In this document: positions 36,200 through 47,815 of the stretch, in pieces
How the letters are laid out: every line of letters starts with the position of its first letter
How positions within the stretch are numbered: the stretch's first letter is position 1
The notes under the pieces: generated by a model
Told to the model about the DNA's origin: nothing
The model's input: the letters and a program-made list of their open reading frames with translations, nothing else
Databases searched by the model: none
NCBI GenBank assembly: GCA_021397835.1
Contig: JAJFZO010000645.1
Coordinates: 930,001-994,000, forward strand
Direction: 5' to 3'
DNA from: Moringa oleifera
Lineage: Eukaryota; Streptophyta; Magnoliopsida; Brassicales; Moringaceae
Length of the DNA stretch: 64,000 bases
Translations under genes and position numbers: made by a program

Positions 36200-39100
36200 C
36201 TGGAGTATAGATATCTATCATACAAAGCTTGTCACTCAATCTGTGAAAATCTTCCTTCTTAAGTGTTTTAGTAAACATATCAGCAATGTGATCTCTTGAA
36301 GGTGTAAAAGGAGTGCAAATTTTCTTGTCAGTAACTGCATTGCTCACAAAATGACAATCGACTTCTATATGCTTTATTCGATCATGAAAAACAAGATTAC
36401 TTGCAATATGAATTGCAGTTTGATTATCACAATGCATAGGAATAGGATATGAATAGGTGATACTGAAATCTTTGAGGAGAGCTTTCAACCAAATTAGTTC
36501 ACATGTTGTTTAAGTCATGACACGATATTCTGCTTTAGCAACATACAACTATTTGTTTCTTACTCTTCTAAGTGACTAGATTCCCACCCACAAAGGTATA
36601 ATATTCAAATGTAGATTTTCTATCACTTTTGTCACCAATATAGCTAGTATCAGAATAGTCAACTAATTTCACATGATTGTTATTTTTGAACTATTATCTT
36701 TTTCTTGAGGATTTTTTTATATATCTTAAAATGTTGCAGGCAGGCTCCCAATGATCTTTCTTGGGCTTGTCCATGAATTGACTAATCAAACCCATAGTAT
36801 GCATAATGTCCAGTCTAGTAACTATTAAGTAAATAAGCTTTTCAACAAGTTTTTTGTATTTTTTATAGTCTGCAAAGTCATCGTCCTCTTTCCACAAGTT
36901 AAGATTAGATTCCATTAGTGTATCCGACGATTTTGCACCAAGTAAACCTATTTCTTGTGATAGATCAGTTGCATACTTTCCTTTGAGACAGTACTATACC
37001 TTCTTTACCACGAACAACTTCAATGCTAAGAAAGTACCTTAATTGACCAAGATCTTTGATGAAAAATTATTAGTGCAAGTATTTTTTGGTTGCTTCGATT
37101 CCATTTGCATCATTACCTGACAAGAGTATATCATCAACAGAAACAATAACTATTACAATCCCTAGTGAACTATGTTTTACAAAAATAGAATGATCAGCTT
37201 GACTTTACTTGAATCCTACTGCAAAAATAACTTTTCTAAACTTATCAAACTAAGCTCTACGACTCTGCTTCAATCCATAAATAGCCTTGTTGAGCTTACA
37301 TACTAAGTGAGTCTCCCCCTGAGCAAAAAAGCCAGGTGGTTGCTTCATATAAACTTTCTCATTCAAATCTCTGTAAAGAAATGCATTCTTGACATTTTGT
37401 TAATGTAGTGGCCAATCACGATTGATTGTAGCTGAGATGACCACACGAATAGAGTTCAACCTACCAACAGGTGAAAAGGTTTCATAGATGTCGATACCTG
37501 GTGTCTGCGTGTATCCTTTTGCAACTAGTTGGGTTTTATACTGATCAATAGAACCATTAAGATTGTACTTGACTATAAAGACCTAACGACAAGCAACAGG
37601 TGAAACTCCTTCAGGTAATTAAAATCTTGAACTGCCTATGGATAATTCTTAGGGATAGACATGGTTGACAAGGACAAAACTAAGCGACGAAAAGCATGAT
37701 CAAGGTATTTAAAGGAAATAACATTACCAATAGAATGTTGGGTACAAAAATGTTTACCTTTTCAGACAGCTATTGGCAAATCATCAAGATCATCAACAGA
37801 AGGCATTGATGGAGATAGCTGTGAGACAGGAGGAGTTTGTAACTTATTTTTTTTGGTGACAACTTGAATAGGTTTTGAAGAAGGTAGAGTCACGGGAGAC
37901 AGTGTTATTGTGGTAGGAAGGGGAACTAACTCTTTGACTTTAGAGTTTTGAAAAAACGATTCCGACTTAAAAAATGTGACATCAGCGAAAACAAAAAATC
38001 TTTTTAACACCGGATCATAACATTTATAACCTTTTTGAGTTTGAGGATATCCTAAGAAAATACAACGGACAGAACTAGGAGATAATTTATCCATACCAGT
38101 TTCAAATAAATGAACAAAGCAAACACATCCAAAAATTCGTGGAGTTATAAAAAAGAGTGAACAATCTAAGAAAAGATATTTAAAAGGAATGTCACTTCCA
38201 AGAGTTGAAGATGGCATCCGATTAATGAGAAATCCAGCAATGAGTATCACTCCAAAAGTATTTGAGTACATTCATTTGAATTATAATAGTACGAACAACA
38301 TCAACAATGTCTATTTTTACGTTCTAGCACATCATTTTGTTGTGGAGTATGAGCACATGATGATTGGTGAATAATACCATTTGTAGATAAAAAAAAAGAG
38401 AAGTCAGTTTTCATATATTCTAAAGCATTATTAGATAGTAAAACATGAATACTAGTTGAAAATTGAGTCTTTATTTCATTATAAAATGTTTGAAATACAT
38501 TAAAAATATAAGGCCTATCTTTTAGCAAATAAATCCAAGTCATATGAGAACAATCATTCATAAAAGTGATAAAATTCTTATGATCGGACAAAGTAGGATA
38601 ACGACAAGGCCCCCATACATCGGAGTGAACCAAATCAAAAAGATTTAAATTTTGACTTTCTATAGGAGAAAAAAATGACCTGTGATGTTTTCCTAACTGA
38701 CATGCATCACAGTTTATTAAAGCAGTAGACTCAACAAAAGGTATTGTTTTTTTTTAGCTTGGAAAAACTAGGATGACCTAAACGACAATGCCAATGATAA
38801 GGAGACACCACCAACAATAGTAGCAACAAAAAAATTAAGTTAACAAACGCCTCTTGATTCAGAGCTGTGTCCAATCAATGTATTCGTTTGAAGATCTTGA
38901 AAAATACAATGAGTAAAAAAGAAGGTTATAGAACAATTTAAAGATTTTGTGATTTGATTTACTGAGAGAAGATTAAATGGTAATTTGGGAACATGTAATA
39001 CTTGATTGAGTGTAAAAGGAGTGTGAACAGTATTAAACCCAGAGACAGTAAAAACAGAACCATCAGCAACAGTAATCGGTGATAGAGATTGACAAAGAGT

Positions 39101-40193
39101 AAAAGTATGAAACTGACATTTGTCCCCAGTCATGTGATTTGATGCATTAGAATCTATTAACTAAGAATTACTAGAAAGAGTTGCAAGTGCAGCGGTACCT
39201 GTTTGGAAGGTATGAAAGGCAATAGAATTAGGTTGTGATTGAATTAACCGTTCATACTCCACTTTAGAAATTTGAATAATATTATCAGGTCTAACTAAAG
39301 AAACACAGCCATCAAAAGTGAATGTAGTAGTAGCTACCTTAGGAGTGTTGTGCTTCTTGGTACGTTTGGTAACCCATTCAGGTTTATCATGTTTATCCCA
39401 ACATGCATCTTTAGTGTGATTTTTTTTTGCCACAAAAATCACATTTTCTATCACGTCTTTTACTCTTTCCAATATTGTACCCACATCTTTGTGCGAACAT
39501 GGCAGAATGTTCAAGAGTAATAGGTGGAGATAAAAGAGTTAAAGAGGCTGATTGCGAACGAGAGAAGGCTGCTTGAAGAGTAGGCATTATGCTTTCTCCA
39601 AGTAATTAACTTTTGAGAGTATTGTATTGGTCATTCAGATTCATAAGAAATCCATAAACAAATAGATTTTTTCATTGACGTTTTTGAGTTTCTAGATCTG
39701 TAGAGAGGGGCGGCTGTAATTCACGAAATTTATTGATGATTCCTCTATAGGCAGCGAAAAATTTTGGAAGAGATTTTTCACTTTGTTTGTTATCAACAAG
39801 TTATTGAAACAAAGAGAAAATTCGAGAATTATTACCATCATTTGAGAATATTTTTGTAATAGAGTCTTACATTTTCTTAGTAGTTGATATCAATCTAATG
39901 GAGGCAGCAATCTTAGATTCCAAAGAATTTAGTACCCACGTTTTCACGACATAATCAGATTGACCCGAAGCTGCATATTTGGAATCTTTAGTGTCTATCA
40001 TCGTTTGAATTAGATGATGATCACGACCATGAGAACCAAGGAAGGTACGAAATGCTTGAGACCAAAGAGCATAATTTCTACCATTAAACTTCATGGTAGT
40101 TTCAACAGAAGCACACAAATTAGGGTGAGACATGTTGTCTGACATCTTGAATTATAGATTCAAGTATCCAAAAATAAAATAAAATAAAATACA

Positions 40194-40273
40194 CAACCTC
40201 AAACACAGAGGTGCAACCTCAAATACGGAGGTACAACCTCAAATACGGAGGCACAACCTCAAAAAAAGAGGTA
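40194..40273. repeat. four 20-bp tandem repeats in the copia leader
   Basis: Units start at 40194, 40214, 40234 and 40254, consensus CAACCTCAAATACGGAGGTA. Each unit contains CCTC...GAGG, a small inverted repeat, so RNA from either strand could form a row of short hairpins. They lie between the gag start (40145) and the primer-binding site, in the element's 5' untranslated leader. Confidence 0.92.
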
Positions 40274-40348
40274 CAAGAAGTCATCACACAAGAGGGGATT
40301 GATTAACCCTCACAAAGAAAAAAAAGTTTAAGATTAGAATGAACCTTG

Positions 40349-40360
40349 CTTTGATACCAT
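40349..40360 (-). other. primer-binding site of the copia element
   Basis: The minus strand reads TGGTATCAAAGC, one mismatch from the tRNA-iMet complement TGGTATCAGAGC, immediately inside the 5' LTR. Confidence 0.85.
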
Positions 40361-40570
40361 ATAAATAGGCAGAATTTAAGAGAAGAGAATATTATTCTTT
40401 GCTCACTTTTCAATAGAAATACAACACCTATGTGTATATGATAGCAGCCTAACAATTAAGGAGTAAATTATTTCTTTTTATATTATAGACAATAATATTA
40501 CAGCTAGTATATTACAACTAATATATCTAAAAATAATCTACTTTAATTTTCAACATAAGACTTTCTAATA
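40361..40570 (-). repeat. 5' LTR of the copia element
   Basis: 210 bp, homologous to 35989-36187. Its terminal dinucleotides are eroded (TA for TG at 40361; TATT for TGTT at the other end). A small insertion near 40367-40377 accounts for the length difference. Confidence 0.82.
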
Positions 40571-40990
40571 GATATAAAAGCGTTTTTTGAAATTCAAAAA
40601 CACTTTCATCTCTTACTATCTATCACATTGCTCAAAAGTCATCTCTTGCACTTAAATTCATATTTGAGCAAACTTTTGAGAAATCTTGAACTTAGTTATG
40701 AATATTTTACTCTTGTGTGAGAGTTCCTTATTGTATAAATTATCTATCTTTTAGATGAAGTTTGGATATTAAAGTATTAGTTCATGCAGTAAAAGGTCTT
40801 GGTTGAAGTTTAACAAAATTGTAATTTAAGAAAACAAAAGTTATGAAATCTTCAAAGATGGTTTGACGTCATGGACATTGATAAGGATTGGTTGAACCAC
40901 GTTAAACTTTATATTTGCTCTCTCTATCCCTCCTCTTTAATTGCTGCACTTATGTTTGTAAATATATTGTTGTGGTAGTTAGATCTTAAC
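40571..40990 (+). repeat. older copia-type LTR, right portion
   Basis: Continues the LTR interrupted at 35988. Joining the two sides across one copy of GATAT gives ATATGGATATAAAAGCG, a good TATA box. It ends near the pyrimidine-rich CTCTCTATCCCTCC...GCTGCACTT passage characteristic of the 3' end of long Copia LTRs. Exact right end not determined. Confidence 0.5.
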
Positions 40991-41865
40991 AAATAGGCTT
41001 GAAATCTTGCTAGTGGGTGCGAAAAGGTGCGAATACTAATCACAAGGACCCATGAGTAAGTGGGTGCCAAAGACCAACACTTGATGTTTAGTAAAATTAA
41101 AGATAAATGATACCTTGATAGTAGTTACGTCATATGATGGGTGATACCTGTAAGTTCTGAACTCTCGGTTGGAAGATGGGAGGCTATGTCACATTTGGAG
41201 ACAATACTAAAGGAAAGATAATAATTGGAATCGGAAATATAGATAACCCTTTCTCTACTATGATTGAAAATGTATTATTGATTGATGGGTTAAAACATGA
41301 TTTGCTTAGTATAAGTCAATTATGTGATAATGGTTTTAAAGTAGTATTTGAGCAAAGTAAATGCATCATAGAGGATTCTAAGGGTAATGAGTATTTTATG
41401 AGTAATGAGTTTGTGCATATTAATATGTATACTATAAAAAATCGATAGGTCACCTAGTGATGAATATTTGTGCTCAGCCATTTGCAATGATGCATGGCTA
41501 TGGCATAGGATACTAGCTTATGGAAGCATGGGTTCATTATTCAAAGTATCTAGAAGTGACCTTGTGAGTGGCCTTCTCAAGTTTAAATTTGAAAAAGATA
41601 AAATTTGTAGAGCTTACCAAATAGGAAAGCAAGTTAGAAATACTTTTAAACCTAAGAAGCATATATTCACAATTAAGCCTGTCCAATTACTATACATTGA
41701 CTATTAGATCCATCTAGGGCTAAAGAGTTTAGGAGGGAAGTATTATGTTTTTGTAATAGTTAGATGATTACTCTAAATTCACCTGGATACTATTTTTAGC
41801 TCATAAGGATGATACCTTAGAGACATTTGCTAAATTCTGCAAGAAGGTACAAAACGATTAAATAA
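40990..41865 (+). mobile_element. Ty1/copia pol fragment (protease to start of integrase)
   Basis: The plus strand gives KWVPK near 41060, a damaged YLDS...HMMGD protease-zone remnant near 41115-41150, then an open stretch 41176-41448 (GYVTFGDN, VLLIDGLKHDLLSISQLC). The gag-pre-integrase block follows with WLWHRILAYGSMGSL (41492-41536) and KPVQLLYIDY, and finally VIVxxLL and FCKKVQN remnants at about 41750-41860. Stops and frameshifts abound. It is presumably the interior of the element whose LTR surrounds the younger copia insertion. It ends abruptly at helicase sequence. Confidence 0.8.
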
Positions 41866-41869
41866 CAAT

Positions 41870-43850
41870 GGGGTAGAAGATGAGATGCATAGATTATTTT
41901 TGATCTTCTTGATAAATATACCCACTAACAAGTGAATATGGAATGCGTTGCACCTGCTTGGTAACCTGAAGATTATTAAGGAAGCTTTGTGCCCCAATTC
42001 TTTGGTAAGATGCAGTTATATTTATTTATTTATTTATTTATTTTAAGATTTGAAAGTTCAAACTAATAATTACTGGCTAGTGGTAAACTTCTATTCAGAT
42101 GATGTGCATATGGACGATGGAAATGACTATTAAAGAATTGGGTTCTAGGATTTGATTATATAACATCCTTATTATTTAGATAACATATAAAAATCAGTTC
42201 TTATATATTCTTCCCATTATATTTTTTCTGTTATATGTCAGTTTGCCCAATAAATATCTTTCAGATGTTGAAAATATATTGAACATACATGTCATTGTTT
42301 TCTGGTGTTCTGCTTCTCCAATGTGATTACATGTATAAAAGCCTTTGTTCAGGGAATTTCTAGCTGTTTTAACATCCATTGATGATAATGCAATTAAAAA
42401 TTTCCTGTGCCAAGTGATGTTGTCTAGGGTGGCGAATGTTTTCACAAGCTTATCATCCTATCTGAATGAGTCCCAAACAGAAGCAGTTTTAGGACGTCTA
42501 CGTACAAAGAAATGCAACCAAAGTCTACTGTGGAACTCCTTTGGACCAGGAATAGGGAAAACGATAACCATTAGTAAGCTGCTCTTCACTCTCTTGAGAA
42601 TGAAATATAGGATGGTTGCTTTCACACCTACAAATGTTGCAATTACAGAAGTTGCCTTCGTGGCTTAAAGCTGTCGATAGAACTTTAATGAATGGACTCT
42701 GGAGTAGTGCTGTTTGTAAGAGGTCTCCTATTTGGGAATAAAGAGAGTCTCAAAGTTAATCCATAAATAGAAGAAATACATTTGGATCATTGTGTTCAAG
42801 ACTCACTGAGTCCTTTGGCTCATTCACTGGGTGGCAGTATTGCTTCACTTCAATGATAGGTTTTCTGCAAGATTGTGTCTTGCAGTACAGTCTTTCATTG
42901 GAAAATGAGTTGGTTGAAAAGAAAGAGAACAGTAGCAGGACTGAGGGGAGCAAGTCGATTTGTTAATTGTTTCTTCTATACGCAAGAGAAAGATTTAAAA
43001 ACAGTGTTACCAGTGAAAACTTGTGTTTAATTTATGCACTCACATACCCAGAAGCTGCTTTGAGGAACATAAATCTCAAAATGTTATATCTCTTGTTGAC
43101 TTACTTGATTCTCTTGAAACTCAGCTCTTTTCTGATCATTTAATTTCTGAAGAGCTGGAGGAGCTCTTCTCACATCCAGAAATGGTTAAGGTTTCTACTC
43201 AACAATTTTCAGATACTTGATTGTTACTATGCTTAAAGAGAAGTGAATGCCTAGCTGTATTGGAGACTCTTAGTAAATTTTTCAGTGAACTTGAACTTCC
43301 ATGTGCCGTGGATGAAGGTTTGATAAAGGAGTTCTGTTTTCAGACAGCTTCCTTAATTTTTTTGTACAGCAACTAGTTAATATAAGCTGCATCAAGTGGC
43401 AATCAAATCATTCAACTTATTTGGTAATTCATGAAGCAGCCCAGTTGAGAGAATGTGAGTTCCAATTGCTAGCAATGGTTGAAAGCAATATATGTAAAGC
43501 TACCAGTTTGTGTTTTTGAATAGTTTCTTTTTATATTCCCTGATCTTCTTTCATTTTCTTTCTCAAACAAAAGCGTATATAGACATTTCTGACTGAATGC
43601 ACATATATATACATACGTTATCATTTCTAGATTTCTGATGCATCAATGAATCAGGTGCTTCCCAAATTCAAGATTCTACTGTAACCAGATCTTGGATGCC
43701 CCAAAAAGTCTATTCATGGTTTTCAAGGTGGAGAGGAAGATATAGTTATAATATCAACTGTGAGATCAAACAGCGGAGGAGACATTTGTTTTCTAGCCAA
43801 TCCTCGGAGAATAATGTTGCTCGTACGAGGGCTAGGTGTTGTTTCAATTA
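41870..43850 (+). pseudogene. SEN1/MAA3-like helicase pseudogene, body
   Basis: Remnant of a plant SEN1-like superfamily-1 helicase. Pieces in order: FLIFLINIPTN, an in-frame stop, then IWNALHLLGNLKIIKEALC with a GTAAGA donor at 42005; exon 42353-42668 with SYLNESQTEAVL, Walker A as GPGIGKT (normal GPPGTGKT), and FTPTNVAITEVA; RGLLFGNKESLKVNP near 42730; LVDLLDSLETQLFS near 43100; ECLAVLETLSKFFSELELP near 43250; FCFQTASLIF near 43335; Walker B as HEAAQLRECE at 43430-43460 (normal DEAA); HGFQGGEEDIVIISTVRSNS near 43715-43765; and TRARCC (motif VI) near 43825, in another frame. Stops, frameshifts and altered catalytic residues show it is dead. The roughly 200-residue region normally upstream of the first piece is missing; copia DNA abuts it. 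Confidence 0.88.
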
Positions 43851-44607
43851 ACACTTTCACTTTAGATAATTATGTGATGATTTTACCAATGATGTCTCAA
43901 GTCTTTATTGTTTTCCAACGCTGTATTTGGTTTTCACCAGCTACACAGCACAGGAATTTTACCTCTGCTTTACAATGAGTTTGTTCTGGGATGAAAACGT
44001 GAAGAAGATGACAGGAAGAAGGGAATTTTACCTCATCTTTCCTTTGTTTTTTTTAATTTTATTTTATTTTATTTTAAAGTCATGAATCCTGTTGACAGTC
44101 TCCATCCTCTCACTTATTAGTGAAAGAGAAATTAAAACCAACTGCCTTTGTCATAGACTCTTATGGCAAATTAATTATGACGGCTTCTATTCTGTCAGTG
44201 TATCTAATAAACAATCAGACCCCATTCTGACCAACTTATCCCTTCCTGGATTTAATGTTCTCTTATCTTGTATAAATGCTTTCCATTAATATGTCCTCAC
44301 ATTATTATTATTTCTATCTTTTCTTTTTACTTTTTGATTTACGTGGACAGAAAGAAACCACATCAAGCACAAGCAGCTCTGTTCTTGCTGAAGAAAGCTG
44401 AAGGTATGTGAATTATATGTTAGTTAGAGTCGGTGTAATAGTATGATAATTAAATTGCTAAAAAAAGATAATATAGTGTTATGTATTAATATAATGATTA
44501 TGACATATAGCTAAAAAGAATGAATTTGCAAATTTCTACTAATTTGCAGCAAGGGCTCATTAGTTGTGAGCTGCCCCACTAATTAATGGAGTCTTGAGCC
44601 ATCCATC

Positions 44608-44614
44608 TATAAAA
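44608..44614 (+). promoter_or_regulatory. TATA box of the MLP gene
   Basis: TATAAAA, 106 bases upstream of the MLP start codon, in the context CATCTATAAAAAGATG. The second duplication copy has unrelated sequence here. Confidence 0.65.
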
Positions 44615-44713
44615 AGATGATGGCAGATGAGTTTCCTCACAGAACTTCCTTCCTCTTCTTTTCTGTTGACATAATATATTCTTTGTTCTTCATTCTCCTC
44701 AAGAGAAACCAAA

Positions 44714-45291
44714 ATGTCCGTGCGTGGCAGGCTAGAGACTGATGTGGAGATCAAGGCTTCTGCTGAGAAGTTCCATAAATTACTCAGCAACAGGCCACAC
44801 CATCTGCTCCACATCTCAAGTGATAAGATAACGGGTTGTGAGTTACATGGAGGTGAATGGGGCAAGGTTGGCTGTGTCATCTTCTGGAACTACATCCATG
44901 GTAATCTACAGTTCATTGATGTAGTTAATCATGTTATTATGATGAACAACTGTTCATAGATTTACTTTATAATTGCATGAGAAAATTCAAGTGATGATTC
45001 TGTTTGCATTGTAACTATTCAGATGGGAAGGCTCAAGTTGCAAAGGAGATTATTGAAGCCATAGATCCAGACAAAAATTTGGTCACTTTCAAGGTAATTG
45101 AAGGAGATCTCATGAAGGAATTCAAGGCCATAAAAATTACTTTTCATGTAATCCCAAAGAATGAGGGAAGTCTTGTGCACGTGATTGTGGAATATGAAAA
45201 GCTGCACAAGAAAATTGCACATCCTGAAACATTGGTCGAGTTGGCTGCCCAACTCGCAGAAGATATTGGATCTCACCTTACCCAAGCGTAG
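44714..45291 (+). CDS. major latex protein-like (MLP), Bet v 1 superfamily, 151 aa
   Basis: Exon 1 is 44714-44900 and exon 2 is 45023-45291; the GT..AG intron is 122 bases and splits an Asp codon, giving 151 residues, the usual MLP length. The N-terminus MSVRGRLETDVEIKASAEKF, the glycine-rich turn HGGEWGKVG, KxIIEAIDPDKNLVTFKVIEGDL-type sequence and the C-terminal helix with PETLVELAAQLAEDIG are typical. MLPs are small cytosolic START/Bet v 1-fold proteins with a hydrophobic pocket, linked to fruit ripening, latex, defence and drought/ABA responses; the ligand of this one is unknown. TATA box at 44608, AATAAA at 45348-45353 (57 bases past the stop). No defects are seen. A truncated paralogue lies 2.7 kb downstream. 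Confidence 0.95.
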
Positions 45292-45347
45292 AACACTCTT
45301 TATATATAGAGAGAGTGTGATTCCATGATGCAATAATTGTTTTCCAG

Positions 45348-45353
45348 AATAAA
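45348..45353 (+). terminator. polyadenylation signal of the MLP gene
   Basis: AATAAA 57 bases after the MLP stop codon. This region is deleted from the second copy. Confidence 0.6.
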
Positions 45354-46209
45354 AGTTTGGGTGTTTTTATGTTCAAGTGAATGTTGTAATGGAAGTATAT
45401 GCTTTATGCATATTGCTTTCTTATGTTGGGCTGTAATCAAACTTTCTTTGTGAAAGTTAGTACTTTTCTTTTCATTTGTTATATGTTTGCTATTATGTTC
45501 CACTAATCACTGCTCTTTCTTCTGCGAGCTATATATATATTATTACTCTTCTAATCTCCATGTTTATATGTTATATTTAGTAGTGAAATTTGTTGGTTCT
45601 CCAAGGTTTTCTTTAAGTTGTTTTTATAATAAAAGGAAAAAACAGATACAGGAAAGATGAAAAAGAGAAAGAAGTATGCAGAAAGAAATGAAAAGAAGAG
45701 AGGAAAAGAGAGAGAAAGTGAAGCAGATGTTATGCGGTAATGAAGAAATCTATATAGTCAAGAGAAATTTGTAACACTAAAATGAGGAAGAGTAGACTTT
45801 TTTTCATACATCTTTCTCATTTCAAAGGCAATTATTTATGAACAATCCTTTAACAATAAAAAGACACAGATTAAGTGTATCATAGTTATAATAATCAATA
45901 GTTTGGATGAAAAAAATCAATTTATCTTTTCTACAGAGGTCTCTAAGGCATATCCATCCTGTTACGAATTTTGTTAGGAAATCTGTGATGCAAGCAAAAC
46001 CACGCAAAGATCATTTCCTCTTGACTGGCATGAAGATTGAGAGGACATCTCCTTTGAGAAAAACTGAAATTTTTTGAAGAATTTAGTTCATTGGCTCAAA
46101 GAATAAGATATACCATAGGTTATAATTATATATATAGCATGCAAGGATGGTTAATTAGCTATTTAAATGATTGGAGTTCCAAAATACTCCATAGGTTCTA
46201 TATCATTTA

Positions 46210-46440
46210 TTTTTAATTGTAAGTCACCCAATCATTTAAGAGCAGTCCCATCTATCTTCAAGAACTGCTGAGGGAGTTTAAATCCTTTCAAGCTCTCATA
46301 TTTTTTTCCTTTTGTATCATGGGGAAACCAGTGCCATAACTTTTCTTTTAACTTCGGAGACAAAAATATTTTTTCCAAAGCTTTCAACTCATCTACCATC
46401 CTAACCCAACCATCCTCCAACTCATATTTAGTCCTCCACT
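46210..46440 (-). other. unidentified minus-strand frame shared by both duplication copies
   Basis: A 62-codon frame (46420-46232), MEDGWVRMVDELKALEKIFL..., continues beyond its stop-free core with protein-like composition (charged, helical). The counterpart in copy 2 (about 48430-48630) is similar in DNA but broken by stops. I do not recognise the family. It may be the fossil of a gene or transposon carried along by the duplication. Confidence 0.25.
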
Positions 46441-47425
46441 AACTTCTTCCATTGTAGCATACACAATCCAACTTGAATGGGAGTGTAAAAATATGTTCGA
46501 GATTTCATAGTATTCTACTTGTTAAATGTATTTAAATGTAAATTAGAAAGAATTTGATCTACGAGGATTATATTCTCATGTTGTAGTAGTTCCCAGAATT
46601 AAAGAACTACTTGTCAACCATTACTAGTGTGATTGTAATCAGAAGTGGCATCAGGCCAAGGATGGAGTGGAAATGATATAGTGCTGTGTAAATGTAATGT
46701 TCATTCATGCTAATAAGATCTCTGTTTTACAATGAGCTTGTTCTGGGATCAAAATGTGAAGAAGATGATAGGAAAAAGCAGAAGGATCAAATATCTAAAA
46801 TTTTCATTTGTGCCAGAATTTTAAGTCATGAACCCTGTTGACAGTCTCCATTCTCTCCCATATTAGTGAAAGGGAAATTAGAACCAACTGCCTTTGTCAT
46901 AGACTCTGATGGCAAATTAATCATCATGTGTTCATTCTGTCAGTCTCACTAATAAACCGTCAGATCCCATTCTGACCAACTTGTGGCTTCCTGCATTTAA
47001 TGTTCTGCCTCATATCTTACTTGTATTAATGCTTTCCATTAACAAACATTTCCTCACATTATTTTTATTTCCATCTTCTTTTTTTTTGATTTATGTGGAC
47101 AGAAAGAAACCACATCAAGCACAAGAAATTTCTACATGTTAGCTAGAGTTGGTGTAATAGTATGATAATTGAATTGCTAAAAAAAAGATAATATAATGTT
47201 ATGTATTAGTATAATGGTTATAACATATAGCAAAAAAGAATGAATTTGCAATTTCTACTAATTTGGTTTAAACTTTCTTTTAGTTAAAAAAATCAACCCA
47301 CAAATTCAAGTTTGAATCATCCAGAACGATCATGACTGAGGAGTTTCCTCACAGAAGTTCCTTCCTCTTCTTTTCTGTTGACATAATATATTCTTTGTTC
47401 TTCATTCTCCTCAAGAGACACCAAA

Positions 47426-47815
47426 ATGTCTGTGCGTGGCAGGCTAGAGACTGATGTGGAAATCATGGCTTCCGCTGAGAAGTTCCATGAACTACTCAGC
47501 AACAGGCCACACCATCTGCTCCACATCTCAAGTGATAAGATAAAGGGTTATGAGTTACATGGAGGTGAATGGGGCAAGGTTGGCTGTGTCATCTTCTGGA
47601 ACTACATCCATGGTAATCTGACAGTCCATTAATGTGCTTAATCATGTTATTATATAATTGCATTGCAAAATTCAAGTGATGATTCTGTTTGCATTGTAAC
47701 TATTCAGATGGGAAGGCTCAAGTTGCAAAAGGAGATTATTGAAGCCATAGGTCCAGACAAAAATTTGGTCACTTTCAAGTCATTGAAGAGATCTCGTGAA
47801 GGAATTCAAGACCAT
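47426..47815 (+). pseudogene. truncated major latex protein-like gene copy
   Basis: Exon 1 (47426-47612) is intact and nearly identical to the functional copy (Lys14 is Met, among few changes). Exon 2 begins at 47708, but one extra A in the run at 47727-47730 shifts the frame and gives TGA at 47740-47742, so only about 73 residues could be made. A further small change near 47780 (FKSLKR in place of FKVIEG) follows. Homology to exon 2 stops near 47815 and jumps to DNA that lies about 350 bases beyond the stop codon in copy 1. The core promoter with TATA box is also replaced. Non-functional as an MLP. Confidence 0.92.

Larger units (their letters stand above)
35984..40575 (-). mobile_element. 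Ty1/copia element with both LTRs and GATAT target-site duplication
   Basis: The element itself is 35989-40570 (4582 bp), flanked by GATAT at 35984-35988 and 40571-40575. LTRs: 35989-36187 and 40361-40570. The primer-binding site is next to the right LTR and the polypurine tract next to the left one, so it reads on the minus strand. Coding order (minus): gag from 40145, zinc-knuckle remnant near 39400-39450, protease with SNASNHMTG near 39140, integrase about 38640-37800, reverse transcriptase about 37400-36690, RNase H 36488-36195. The reverse transcriptase catalytic motif reads SVDD instead of YVDD near 37140. Many stops and frameshifts; long dead. LTRs differ visibly by substitutions and small indels. 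It sits inside an older LTR. Confidence 0.9.
43963..46490 (+). repeat. tandem duplication, copy 1 (with intact MLP gene)
   Basis: Homologous to 46719-49160. It starts at CTCTGCTTTACAATGAG (43963; counterpart 46719) and includes the MLP promoter, gene, A+G-rich 3' region, and the minus-strand frame at 46232-46420. It ends near AAATATGTTCGAG at about 46490. 46490-46718 has no counterpart. The offset between copies is about 2.7 kb. Confidence 0.88.

Noticed and set aside
40194..40273. CRISPR-like array of short regular repeats
   Set aside because: The units are contiguous 20-base tandem repeats with no spacers, inside a plant retroelement leader.
44560..44880. 106-codon minus-strand frame over the MLP gene
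   Set aside because: It is the antisense shadow of MLP exon 1; the plus strand gives the recognised protein.
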